A stretch of 15,502 nucleotides of DNA from Elusimicrobia bacterium RIFCSPLOWO2_01_FULL_54_10 (GCA_001799975.1 MGUQ01000055.1:2884-18385), one strand, 5' to 3'; numbered from the stretch's first letter, positions 1 to 5,598 are shown. Program-made: numbers and translations. Notes: a model not told the origin generated them from the sequence alone.

Positions 1-391
1 CCGCCATTTCATCGTCTTCGTTGAGCACATGGCAGAGTTCGTCCATGCCAAAGAGAGGCAGGGGCTGATATTTCAAGCTTTCGCCTTCCGGGAGCGCCTT
101 CTGGAGGGAATCGTAGGTGCTTTTGATTTCGGCCGCGACAACTTCTTTTTTGTCCCGCATCAAATCGGGATAAACAAAGGCGAGTAGCTGCTGTTCGCGG
201 TCGTGATAGAGAACCACGCGCTCGGCGTAGATGATTTCATGGCAGTTGGGGCATTCCACCATGTTGAATTCCCCGCCCAGGATGAGGTCTTTGAGCTCGG
301 GGTCTTCTGCCACGGAGACGGATTGGTAGATCTCGGTCTCAAACCGCTCGCCGCAGGGGCACTTGATTTCTTCCAAAGCCTGGAGGGACAT
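1..391 (-). CDS. CpXC-domain zinc-ribbon protein, partial (C-terminus beyond window)
   Basis: The reading frame opens at an ATG at 391 and stays open to base 1, so the C-terminus is missing; 130 codons are visible. The N-terminus has the cysteine pairs expected for the CpXC family: KCPCGERFE (C11, C13) and ECPNCHE (C47, C50). Between them lies the family-like stretch QSVSVAEDPELKDLILGGEF. Members are small proteins thought to bind zinc, with no established function. The remainder (RVVLYHDREQQLLAFVYP, then a charged helix-rich part) fits the CpXC region that follows the second Cys pair. No good Shine-Dalgarno precedes the ATG. Instead a TATAAT box ends 6 nt before it, which suggests leaderless translation. 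It is divergent from the gene at 479. Family assignment is from recalled motif patterns; function is unknown. Confidence 0.75.
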   Translation of the reverse strand, partial: MSLQALEEIKCPCGERFETEIYQSVSVAEDPELKDLILGGEFNMVECPNCHEIIYAERVVLYHDREQQLLAFVYPDLMRDKKEVVAAEIKSTYDSLQKALPEGESLKYQPLPLFGMDELCHVLNEDDEMA

Positions 392-397
392 GGGGAT

Positions 398-425
398 ATT
401 ATATCACGCAAACTTTTCTACACAA
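398..425 (-). promoter_or_regulatory. Sigma70-like promoter of the CpXC gene, apparently leaderless
   Basis: On the minus strand TTGTGT (420-425) is followed after 16 bp by a perfect TATAAT (398-403). The ATG at 391 begins 6 nt further on, which is where transcription would be expected to start. The mRNA would then have no 5' leader. Confidence 0.6.
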
Positions 426-443
426 GTTGACATAAGTCGTTTG

Positions 444-472
444 TTGAAACACCGCGGCCAATCTGTTAACAT
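444..472 (+). promoter_or_regulatory. Sigma70-like promoter of the 479 gene, apparently leaderless
   Basis: TTGAAA (444-449), a 17-bp spacer and TAACAT (467-472), then six bases (taaatc) and the ATG at 479. The expected transcription start coincides with the start codon. No ribosome binding site lies upstream. It is arranged back to back with the CpXC promoter. Confidence 0.5.
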
Positions 473-478
473 TAAATC

Positions 479-781
479 ATGAAGAAAATGAACGACAATC
501 AGCCGGTCACGCGCGGTGAATTTAAAACTGAAATGGAATCCGTTCGGTCGGATATTATCAATGCCGTCAACTTTAGTATGAAGATTGAAACCGATGCAAT
601 CAAGCAGGATATGATGACCAAGACGGATAAACAGGAGATTCTTTCCAGATTTGACGCGTTTGCACAGCGCTCTGAAGACCACGATAACAAAGTGCTTTTC
701 CACCACAGACGCATCACTGATTTAGAAACTAAAGCAGCAGATCACGAAACCCGCCTCACTCGCCTCGAATCCCCGAAGTAA
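479..781 (+). CDS. Small charged coiled-coil protein of unknown function
   Basis: A 100-residue soluble protein with no signal peptide or membrane segment. It is rich in Glu, Asp, Lys and Arg. The stretch from about residue 10 to the end looks helical, and its last third has heptad-like spacing (HRRITDLETKAADHETRLTRLE), so coiled-coil oligomerisation is likely. I do not recognise the family. The ATG at 479 is preferred because a promoter-like -10 box ends 6 nt before it; a second in-frame ATG follows at codon 4. The stop codon lies 9 bp from the convergent DsrE-like gene. The ordered heptads and fitting promoter support a real gene, but its role cannot be inferred. Confidence 0.6.
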   Translation: MKKMNDNQPVTRGEFKTEMESVRSDIINAVNFSMKIETDAIKQDMMTKTDKQEILSRFDAFAQRSEDHDNKVLFHHRRITDLETKAADHETRLTRLESPK

Positions 782-790
782 CTATTCTTC

Positions 791-1111
791 TTAAAAAGTG
801 ACGGTCCTGTCGCTTTCCTTGACGATGTCATACATGTCTTTCAGGGTCGAAATGGGACAGAGCTCGGAGCTTTCCTGCTCGCGACTCTTGATGCAGGTGC
901 CGCAGGCAAAAATCTTGCCGCCCGACTTGTGGAATTTGTCCGCCTGCTCCACGGTATTGAATTTTTCCGTGCTGACCGCCTGGTATTCCACGCCTTTCCC
1001 CATGAAAAAGACCTTGACCTCGTCCTTTTGACCGATGCTGTAATTGGCGCAACGCAGGGCGTTCCAGCAGGTTTCCGCGTCGTTGCTCGAGATAATCACT
1101 CCGATTTTCAT
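791..1111 (-). CDS. DsrE/DsrF-like sulfur-relay family protein
   Basis: A 106-residue protein with the small DsrE-type alpha/beta fold pattern: an initial strand MKIGVIISSNDAETCWNAL, then VKVFFMGKGVEY, a helix (TVEQADKFHKSGG) and KIFACGTCIKSR. C70 and C73 of ACGTC sit where DsrE/TusD-like proteins carry their sulfur-accepting cysteine; C15, C21 and C85 are further candidates. The family moves sulfane sulfur between partners in the cytoplasm, but many stand-alone members have no known partner. AAGGAA lies 7 nt before the ATG, and the upstream CPXCG gene ends 3 nt earlier, so the two form an operon. No dsr, tus or other sulfur genes are visible nearby, so the role is open. Confidence 0.75.
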   Translation of the reverse strand: MKIGVIISSNDAETCWNALRCANYSIGQKDEVKVFFMGKGVEYQAVSTEKFNTVEQADKFHKSGGKIFACGTCIKSREQESSELCPISTLKDMYDIVKESDRTVTF

Positions 1112-1114
1112 GGT

Positions 1115-1303
1115 TTATTCCTTTTCCGACCTAAAGTTTTCCACTCCGTCATCGCCCACTTCGAACTTGATGAGGATGGGGTGGCAGCAATTCTCGCAAT
1201 CCACCACAAATTTCTGGCGTTTTCCCCCGGTCAAATCAACCGGGGCGGTATTTTCTATGCCGCAGAAGGGGCAGGGGAAGGGAATGGAGTCTTCGAGAGG
1301 CAT
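1115..1303 (-). CDS. CPXCG-motif cysteine-rich small protein
   Basis: A 62-residue protein with the pattern of the short CPXCG family: CPFCG (C11, C14), VDLTGGKRQKFVVDCENCC (C36, C39, C40) and HPILIKFEV. The four spaced cysteines should form a zinc ribbon. The family is widespread in bacteria and uncharacterised. The gene starts a two-gene operon with the DsrE-like gene, 3 nt downstream. Its ATG at 1303 follows a TAGAAT box by 6 nt and has no Shine-Dalgarno, so its transcript may be leaderless. It is divergent from the DUF486 remnant at 1347. Confidence 0.8.
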   Translation of the reverse strand: MPLEDSIPFPCPFCGIENTAPVDLTGGKRQKFVVDCENCCHPILIKFEVGDDGVENFRSEKE

Positions 1304-1309
1304 ATCTAT

Positions 1310-1315
1310 ATTCTA
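1310..1315 (-). promoter_or_regulatory. -10 box for the CPXCG-DsrE operon (leaderless type)
   Basis: On the minus strand TAGAAT is separated by 6 nt from the ATG at 1303. I see no convincing -35 box (TTATAT at 17 bp is weak). Confidence 0.4.
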
Positions 1316-1333
1316 CCATTCGAACTCATCTGA

Positions 1334-1339
1334 TATAAT
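1334..1339 (+). promoter_or_regulatory. -10 box upstream of the DUF486 remnant
   Basis: A perfect TATAAT ends 7 nt before the ATG at 1347, the same leaderless geometry as at neighbouring genes. No good -35 is visible. The promoter seems to have outlived its gene. Confidence 0.4.
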
Positions 1340-1346
1340 ATTATCC

Positions 1347-1463
1347 ATGAAAACCGTCCTGCTTCTCGTCGTTTCCAACATCTTTATGACCATCGCGTGG
1401 TATGAGGTTATTTAGGTGGGATTTGTGCTGCTTGTGGGCGCGGCGTTCCTGATCTTTAAGTAA
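1347..1463 (+). pseudogene. DUF486 small membrane protein remnant with internal deletion
   Basis: The first 19 codons (MKTVLLLVVSNIFMTIAWY) match the N-terminus I recall for the DUF486 family of roughly 110-residue, four-helix membrane proteins. After three more codons a TAG (1413-1415) follows. The next 15 codons, VGFVLLVGAAFLIFK then TAA (1461-1463), match the family's C-terminus. The two middle helices, about 70 residues, are missing. The bases just before the stop also read Tyr-Leu in another frame (TAT TTA), the residues expected before VGF, so the junction probably has a frame error as well as the deletion. At most a 22-residue one-helix peptide could be made. This is a clear fossil of a once normal gene. 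Confidence 0.75.
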
Positions 1464-1480
1464 TCTTCTGAACTAACTTC

Positions 1481-1777
1481 TTACGCTGAACGGGCTTCGC
1501 GGCTCAAGCCTTCGTCAATCCATGACCTCAGGAGCACCTGATAAGGCATGTGTCGGCGCTTGGCGATCGCCTTGGCCCGGTCGATCTCCCATGAAGCCAG
1601 CCGCAATGAAATCAGTTTTTTCTTGGCCCCCTGCTGGATCTTGTGGACCAATTCGGGCGCGACGGTGAACAAATGCGTCACGTCTTCCAATCCTTCCAGA
1701 TAATCAGAGGAACTGTGAGTTTCCCAGAACTTGGCTTCCTCTTCCCTAGATTTGAACCGCGGCAATTTTTTATTCAT
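1481..1777 (-). CDS. CopG-type antitoxin of a BrnT-like toxin-antitoxin pair
   Basis: A 98-residue protein that starts MNKKLPRFKSREEEAKFWETHSS, the signature opening of the CopG antitoxin family that accompanies BrnT toxins. The C-terminal third (KKLISLRLASWEIDRAKAIA, then MPYQVLLRSWIDEGL) has the strand-helix-helix pattern of a ribbon-helix-helix DNA-binding domain. Such proteins neutralise the toxin through the N-terminal part and repress the shared operon through the C-terminal part. The ATG at 1777 overlaps the toxin stop (ATGA), giving coupled translation. A longer frame starting at 1807 lies inside the toxin gene and is not preferred. Function is inferred from family and arrangement. 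Confidence 0.8.
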   Translation of the reverse strand: MNKKLPRFKSREEEAKFWETHSSSDYLEGLEDVTHLFTVAPELVHKIQQGAKKKLISLRLASWEIDRAKAIAKRRHMPYQVLLRSWIDEGLSREARSA

Positions 1778-2052
1778 AAGCCAGCCTTTTTCCTGAAAAA
1801 TTTCCATTCGCTGGCATCCATATCCCGGGCGGTTACCACGTATGTCGCCTTGTGCTGCGTTGGATAATCAAACACGATGATAAGCAGTCTCCCGGCCAAG
1901 GTTTGAGCATAGAGCAGATATCGACCTTTCCTGGCCTTGAGAAAGCATTTTTGTTTGGAAGAAAAGGCCTCTTCGACTTCTTGCGGAGAAACTCGGTGCC
2001 TCGCGATGTGTTCGATATTCGAGTCGTCCCAGTAGAGAGTGTATATATGCAT
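1774..2052 (-). CDS. BrnT-family ribonuclease toxin
   Basis: A 92-residue protein with BrnT-like features in order: YWDDSNIEHIARHRVSPQEVEEAF, a variable loop, RYLLYAQTLAGRLLIIVFDY and the hallmark YVVTARDMDASEWKFF near the C-terminus. BrnT toxins have a RelE-like fold and cleave RNA, slowing growth under stress. The toxin gene comes first and overlaps the antitoxin by 4 nt, the usual BrnT order. Length is normal for the family and no lesion is visible, so the pair is probably active. A TTGAAA-16-TATACT promoter lies just upstream. Confidence 0.82.
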   Translation of the reverse strand: MHIYTLYWDDSNIEHIARHRVSPQEVEEAFSSKQKCFLKARKGRYLLYAQTLAGRLLIIVFDYPTQHKATYVVTARDMDASEWKFFRKKAGL

Positions 2053-2158
2053 TTGTCATACCTATAAGTATATATAATTTCACAGATTTTTCAAGACATC
2101 TGCGATAATATTAGGATAGGAATTGAGGAGTGATTTTTGCTGCGGGACTTATGTCAAC
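2053..2158. other. Gap between the toxin gene and the TrmJ-like gene
   Basis: Apart from the toxin promoter I see only an imperfect inverted repeat around the -35 box (CAGAT ... ATCTG) and most of a 15-base sequence, GACTTATGTCAACTT (2146-2160), whose exact reverse complement occurs at 424-438. No terminator with a T-run was found. Confidence 0.4.
2067..2094 (-). promoter_or_regulatory. Promoter and possible autoregulation site of the toxin-antitoxin pair
   Basis: On the minus strand TTGAAA (2089-2094), a 16-bp spacer and TATACT (2067-2072). The toxin ATG lies 14 nt further on, so the leader would be only about 8 nt. GTATATAT occurs twice in direct order (2041-2048 and 2068-2075), one copy over the -10 box and one just inside the gene; these are candidate operator half-sites for the antitoxin. 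Confidence 0.5.
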
Positions 2159-2875
2159 TTATGCAGAAATGTTTAATTTTTTTATCACATGCGCCATCAG
2201 GCCATGCATGAGGCGCACGTCCCTCTGGCGCAGGTTCCAGCGCAGCAGGATTTCGCGGATTTTTTGGGCGCGTTGCGCAGCAGGCGTCTCGTTCAAATAT
2301 TCCGCGGCTTGAAATAGTTGAACCGCGTGCCTGACCACCTGTTCTCTCTCTTGGGCGGAAGCCGGCATCACATCTTGCGCGGGCACTCCCAATCCTTTTT
2401 TGGCCAGCTCATAACAACACACCGCCACCGCGTGGGATAAATTCATGGATGGAGTCTTGGAATGAGTGGGAATAGTCACATAATCGTTGCAGAGTTCGAG
2501 ATATTTATTGGAGAGCCCCGTCTTTTCGGGGCCAAAGAGCAGGGCCACACGCAAAGTTCCTTTCCCCCCGGCTTTCCCCAGAAACTTGCCCAAATCCGGC
2601 AGACGCAGCACCGGCCGCCCAAGCTTGCGGCCTCGCGTGGTGGTGGTCCCCACAATCAGGTGGCAATCTTTTGTGGCTTCCACAAGAGTGTTCACGTTAC
2701 GGGCCTTCAACACCAATGCTTCTGCGCCCACAGCGGAAACCGTTTCCCTCCACACGGGCTCATAGGCATTCACCACCGCCAAATCGTCAAACCCGAAATT
2801 CGCCATGGCGCGCGCCGCCGCTCCGATGTTGAGCGGGTTTCTCGGCTGCACTAAAACAATCCGCAATTTAAACAT
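2159..2875 (-). CDS. TrmJ/TrmH-family SPOUT RNA 2'-O-methyltransferase
   Basis: A 238-residue protein with SPOUT motifs in order: VQPRNPLNIGAAARAMANFG (residues 9-28, motif 1), ALLFGPEKTGLSN (111-123, motif 2) and IPTHSKTPSMNLSHAVAV (135-152, motif 3 with the SAM-binding knot). The NPxNIGAAARAM form and the C-terminal helical extension are typical of TrmJ, which methylates the ribose of tRNA position 32. Length is close to the family norm. RNA target cannot be proven from sequence; another TrmH-like specificity is possible. The ATG at 2875 lacks a Shine-Dalgarno and follows a TATATT box by 5 nt, again suggesting leaderless translation. It is divergent from the CHAD gene. Confidence 0.88.
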   Translation of the reverse strand: MFKLRIVLVQPRNPLNIGAAARAMANFGFDDLAVVNAYEPVWRETVSAVGAEALVLKARNVNTLVEATKDCHLIVGTTTTRGRKLGRPVLRLPDLGKFLGKAGGKGTLRVALLFGPEKTGLSNKYLELCNDYVTIPTHSKTPSMNLSHAVAVCCYELAKKGLGVPAQDVMPASAQEREQVVRHAVQLFQAAEYLNETPAAQRAQKIREILLRWNLRQRDVRLMHGLMAHVIKKLNISA

Positions 2876-2880
2876 GATTC

Positions 2881-2886
2881 AATATA
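2881..2886 (-). promoter_or_regulatory. -10 box of the TrmJ-like gene (leaderless type)
   Basis: On the minus strand TATATT is 5 nt before the ATG at 2875. An overlapping TATTAT 3 bp further upstream is an alternative. I found no convincing -35 box. Confidence 0.4.
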
Positions 2887-2910
2887 ATAACACGCTGCGG
2901 TGTTTTCTGT

Positions 2911-2916
2911 TACAAT
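2911..2916 (+). promoter_or_regulatory. Candidate -10 box of the CHAD gene
   Basis: TACAAT lies 17 nt before the ATG at 2934. AAAGGACGAG between them gives a usable Shine-Dalgarno (AAGGA). The -35 region is poor, so this is tentative. Confidence 0.35.
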
Positions 2917-2933
2917 TATTAAAGGACGAGCCT

Positions 2934-3740
2934 ATGCAAACCCCTCTGCAATGTTCAAGCGCAGGCAAAACCGCGGCGGGAATTGCCCTGCGGCACCTCA
3001 AAGCGTTACGCCACGCCGCCGAACGCCTTGTGGACGGAGACGACGACGCTCTGCACGATTTCCGCGTGGCCTTGCGCCGCCTGAGGGTGATTCTGAGCGC
3101 CTATCGCAATGTCTTGAAGCCTGCATCCAGGCGCAAGATGCGCAAAAAACTCAAGCGCCTGGCCCGTTTCACTGGGCCAGCTCGGGACGCGCAGGCTTGG
3201 GTGCTGTGGCTCTCCGAAAGAAAGAATTCTGCGGGGTTTGAGCACGTCTCCAGCGTCATCCGCAAACTCGAGCGCTTTCGTGTTGCAGCTTTCAGGGAAA
3301 TTCAGGAAAAAGCGGTAGGCCGCTTTTGGGATTTGAAGCCTAAGCTGGCCCACAGGCTTAAGAAAGTCCGTCGTCAAGCGGATGTCCGCCCTCTATTCGG
3401 CCCCGAGACAGCCAAAGCCGTCTCACGCGAAGCTGGAAGCTTCATGCGCCTTCTCGCCGCCTATCGCCGCCGTCCGGTCGCAACGGCAGGCCACAAGCTC
3501 CGCATCGCCAGTAAACGCCTGCGATATCTCCTGGAACCGTGGGAGAAAGATTTCTCATTAAAGTACTTTCAGGACCTCTTGGGCGAAATGCATGATTTGG
3601 ATGGATTAGAGATTCAAAAAAATCCGGCGGCTGTTTTGACGGCAATCAAAAAGAGGAAGGCTGAAATTCGGGATGAACTTGCGGGCGGAAAACTCGACGA
3701 TTTGGAAAAATTTGTCAGGCGCCGGCGGAATTTTTTATGA
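2934..3740 (+). CDS. CHAD-domain protein (polyphosphate-binding type)
   Basis: A 268-residue, very basic, all-helical protein. The start ATG at 2934 (MQTPLQCSSAGKTAAG) has AAGGA about 9 nt upstream. Conserved CHAD features are visible: ALHDFRVALRRLRVILSAYR near the N-terminus (about residues 39-58), a GPARDAQAW motif around residue 83, and HKLRIASKRLRYLLEPW in the second half with another DLLGEMHDLD motif. These paired histidine/arginine helices line the basic pore that binds inorganic polyphosphate in characterised CHAD proteins. No linked polyphosphate kinase, CYTH or phosphatase gene is present here. The 3' end overlaps the convergent pirin gene by 26 bp. Confidence 0.88.
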   Translation: MQTPLQCSSAGKTAAGIALRHLKALRHAAERLVDGDDDALHDFRVALRRLRVILSAYRNVLKPASRRKMRKKLKRLARFTGPARDAQAWVLWLSERKNSAGFEHVSSVIRKLERFRVAAFREIQEKAVGRFWDLKPKLAHRLKKVRRQADVRPLFGPETAKAVSREAGSFMRLLAAYRRRPVATAGHKLRIASKRLRYLLEPWEKDFSLKYFQDLLGEMHDLDGLEIQKNPAAVLTAIKKRKAEIRDELAGGKLDDLEKFVRRRRNFL

Positions 3741-4545
3741 ACTTGCCGCTGTTATATTCCTCAAAGGCGGTCTTGAGCTCGGCCTCGGTGTTCATCACGA
3801 TGGGTCCATACCACGCCACAGGTTCGTTGAGGGGCTTGCCTGATATCAAAAGAAACCTCATGGGTTTTGCTTCCGTCTTAAACTCAACAGAGTCACCTGT
3901 TCTCCCAAAATGAATCAAAGAACCGTTTTCTTTGCCCTCAATCACATAGGCGAAAACATTGTGGCCAGGCTTGACCGCGTGGACAAATTGGCTCCCCGCA
4001 GTGAGCGAAATGTCCAAATATTCCGGATCAATCACAACATCTTGCACGGGGCCTTTCACGCCGCCCACAGTTCCGCTGATCACGCGCACCACTCCCCCGT
4101 CCACCTTGACGGTGGGAATCTGCGCATTCTTGACATCGCGATAGCGCGGGTCCATCATTTTGTCTTTGGCGGGCAGGTTGGCCCAAAGCTGAAATCCATA
4201 CATCCGCCCCTTGCCGTCCCCCTTGGGCATTTCCTGATGTAAAATGCCGTTGCCGGCCGTCATCCACTGCACATCGCCGGAGGAAATCACCCCGCCGTTG
4301 CCCAGGCTGTCCTCATGCTCCACATCGCCTTCCAGCACATAAGTGATGGTTTCCATGCCGCGGTGCGGGTGCCAGGGGAAGCCGCTCACAAAATCCTCAT
4401 ATTTATCAGAGCGAAAATCATCCATTAATAGGAAAGGGTCCAGGCGCGGGACATCGTGAAAGCCAAAAATCCGTTTTAAATGCACTCCTGCGCCTTCAAT
4501 GGTGGGTTTGCTTTGCCAGACTCGGTCAACCGTTCTAGTTTCCAT
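3715..4545 (-). CDS. Pirin family cupin protein
   Basis: A 276-residue protein with the pirin bicupin pattern. All four metal ligands of the N-terminal cupin appear conserved: H59 and H61 in FPWHPHRGMETITYVLEG, and H103 and E105 in GNGILHQE. The C-terminal cupin follows (residues about 150-260; KPMRFLLISGKPLNEPVAWYG). Bacterial pirins are iron-binding; some show quercetinase activity or regulate metabolism, but the substrate here is unknown. I chose the ATG at 4545 (METRTVDRVWQ) because GGAG lies 6 nt before it; an ATG 12 bp upstream is part of that ribosome site itself. It is convergent with, and overlaps, the CHAD gene. Confidence 0.92.
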   Translation of the reverse strand: METRTVDRVWQSKPTIEGAGVHLKRIFGFHDVPRLDPFLLMDDFRSDKYEDFVSGFPWHPHRGMETITYVLEGDVEHEDSLGNGGVISSGDVQWMTAGNGILHQEMPKGDGKGRMYGFQLWANLPAKDKMMDPRYRDVKNAQIPTVKVDGGVVRVISGTVGGVKGPVQDVVIDPEYLDISLTAGSQFVHAVKPGHNVFAYVIEGKENGSLIHFGRTGDSVEFKTEAKPMRFLLISGKPLNEPVAWYGPIVMNTEAELKTAFEEYNSGKFIKNSAGA

Positions 4546-4631
4546 AATAATCTCCATTAAACCAAATTCTGTTACTTATATTAAGATGCCCCTGCGTTAT
4601 TAAGGATTCATCATCGGAATGTCTGATTAAT

Positions 4632-4660
4632 TTGACAAGAAATCCCCCATATTGTAGATT
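4632..4660 (+). promoter_or_regulatory. Strong sigma70-like promoter of the histone gene
   Basis: A perfect TTGACA (4632-4637), a 17-bp spacer and TAGATT (4655-4660). Transcription would start near 4667, leaving a leader of about 43 nt that ends with AAGGGG 10 nt before the ATG. It is the best promoter in the window and the only clear one ahead of the ubiE-nuo run. Confidence 0.7.
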
Positions 4661-4709
4661 ATTGCCTTCAAATCGAATTCATCACATTAAAACAAGGGGT
4701 GAAGCAAAC

Positions 4710-4889
4710 ATGGCCGACACATATGTGGTTGTGAGCAGAATCAAAAAAGCCGTGAAAGAAGCGGGGTTTCGCACGGGAATGGATTACATCACTTCCCTCT
4801 CCTCCAAAGTCGAAGGCATCGTCAAGGAATCCATCGAAAAAGTGAAGACCGCGGGCGGCAAAAAGACCCTCGGTTCTGAGGACCTGTAA
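4710..4889 (+). CDS. Bacterial histone (single histone-fold, Bd0055-like)
   Basis: A 59-residue basic protein whose whole length aligns by eye with a histone fold. VSRIKKAVKEAG (residues 8-19) matches helix 1 of archaeal histones (recalled HMfB: IGRIIKDAG). The long helix DYITSLSSKVEGIVKESIEKVKTAG (25-49) matches helix 2, and GGKKTLGSEDL (49-59) matches the archaeal AGRKTIKAEDI loop 2 / helix 3 start, including the Lys-Thr and Glu-Asp positions. The protein ends there, so helix 3 is very short, as in small bacterial histones such as Bdellovibrio Bd0055. It would dimerise and bind DNA. The ATG at 4710 has an AAGGGG site; it has its own promoter, and ubiE follows in the same direction. Identification rests on recalled sequences. 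Confidence 0.8.
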   Translation: MADTYVVVSRIKKAVKEAGFRTGMDYITSLSSKVEGIVKESIEKVKTAGGKKTLGSEDL

Positions 4890-4890
4890 A

Positions 4891-4915
4891 GTTCCGGAGG
4901 CCTCAAGGCCGGAAC
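4891..4915 (+). other. Hairpin between the histone stop and ubiE
   Basis: GTTCCGG and CCGGAAC (outer arms 4891-4897 and 4909-4915) are perfectly complementary; the inner GGCC TCAA GGCC can pair instead with a 3-nt bulge. It begins one base after the histone TAA. No T-run follows, so it is not a classical terminator; it could limit 3' decay or read-through. It also contains the GGAGG of the ubiE ribosome site. Confidence 0.5.
4896..4900 (+). promoter_or_regulatory. Shine-Dalgarno GGAGG ahead of ubiE, facing AGG instead of ATG
   Basis: A perfect GGAGG is followed by 5 nt and then AGG (4906-4908) in the ubiE frame. The spacing is right for a start codon at exactly that codon, so AGG is probably a changed ATG. 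Confidence 0.45.
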
Positions 4916-5598
4916 CCAAAGAAGTCCAGCAGCTTTTTGACCGTCTGGCGCAGGGATATGACCGTTTTAACGCGGTAGCGTCCCTCGGGCTGGACAAAAT
5001 CTGGAGAAAGCGGCTGATTGACGCGCTTCTTCAGGACTGCAACAGCGGAGTTGTGTTGGATGCAGGATGCGGTACCGGAGATTTGATCTTTGATTGCAGT
5101 GCCAGGCAGGAAGCCAAGGGCATAAAATTCATCGGGTTGGACTTGTCCCTCCCCATGATGCGGGTCGCAAGCGGCAAAGTCGGACATTCGCCTTCATTCA
5201 TTCAAGCCAGCTGTGGCCGCATACCCCTCGCCTCCGGTTCAGTGAACGTCGTGATGAGCGCTTTCATGTTGAGAAATGTGCGCAAAATCATGCCGGAATT
5301 TCTCCGGGAAATCCTGCGGGTCTTAAAACCCGGAGGCAAAGCGTTTCTTCTGGACATGACAGTTCCAAGTTCGCTGTGGCTCAAAATTCCCCACGGAATT
5401 TATTTGAACGCAGCTCTCCCCCTCATTGGGCGGGCGGTTTTTGGCGGGCGCTGGGCGGGCAATTACCTGAAAGACACAATCCAGGGATTTTGGCCGCCAA
5501 AAGAATTTTCACAGATTTTGCAGGACGCGGGATTCCGCGGAGCTTCCTTTAATACGTTGACCGGAGGCATGGCTGCTTTACATATTTGCAAAAAATAA
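4906..5598 (+). CDS. ubiE: UbiE/MenG-type quinone C-methyltransferase (start codon abnormal)
   Basis: A SAM-dependent class I methyltransferase of the UbiE/MenG family, which methylates the ring of demethylmenaquinone or the ubiquinone precursor. Visible motifs: VQQLFDRLAQGYDRFN with SLGLDKIWRKRLI (family N-terminus), VLDAGCGTGDLIFD (SAM motif I, from residue 50), GLDLSLPMM, IPLASGSVNVVMSAFMLRNV and LRVLKPGGKAFLLDM. From 4906 the product is about 230 residues, normal for the family. No ATG, GTG or TTG opens this frame before 5053 (GTG), and starting there would delete the conserved N-terminus. GGAGG sits 5 nt before the AGG at 4906, so that codon looks like a mutated ATG or a sequencing error; CTG at 4876 is another option. 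The stop abuts the nuoA ATG. Confidence 0.85.
   Translation, partial: RPEPKEVQQLFDRLAQGYDRFNAVASLGLDKIWRKRLIDALLQDCNSGVVLDAGCGTGDLIFDCSARQEAKGIKFIGLDLSLPMMRVASGKVGHSPSFIQASCGRIPLASGSVNVVMSAFMLRNVRKIMPEFLREILRVLKPGGKAFLLDMTVPSSLWLKIPHGIYLNAALPLIGRAVFGGRWAGNYLKDTIQGFWPPKEFSQILQDAGFRGASFNTLTGGMAALHICKK

Noticed and set aside
929..1333. 134-codon plus-strand frame opposite the DsrE-like and CPXCG genes
   Set aside because: The minus-strand products match known families and form an operon; the plus-strand translation does not.
2805..2933. Longer N-terminus for the CHAD protein starting at 2805
   Set aside because: It would overlap the start of the divergent TrmJ-like gene and adds no domain; the ATG at 2934 has a proper ribosome site.
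4891..4915. Rho-independent terminator after the histone gene
   Set aside because: The stem is present but is followed by CCAAAG, not a T-run.
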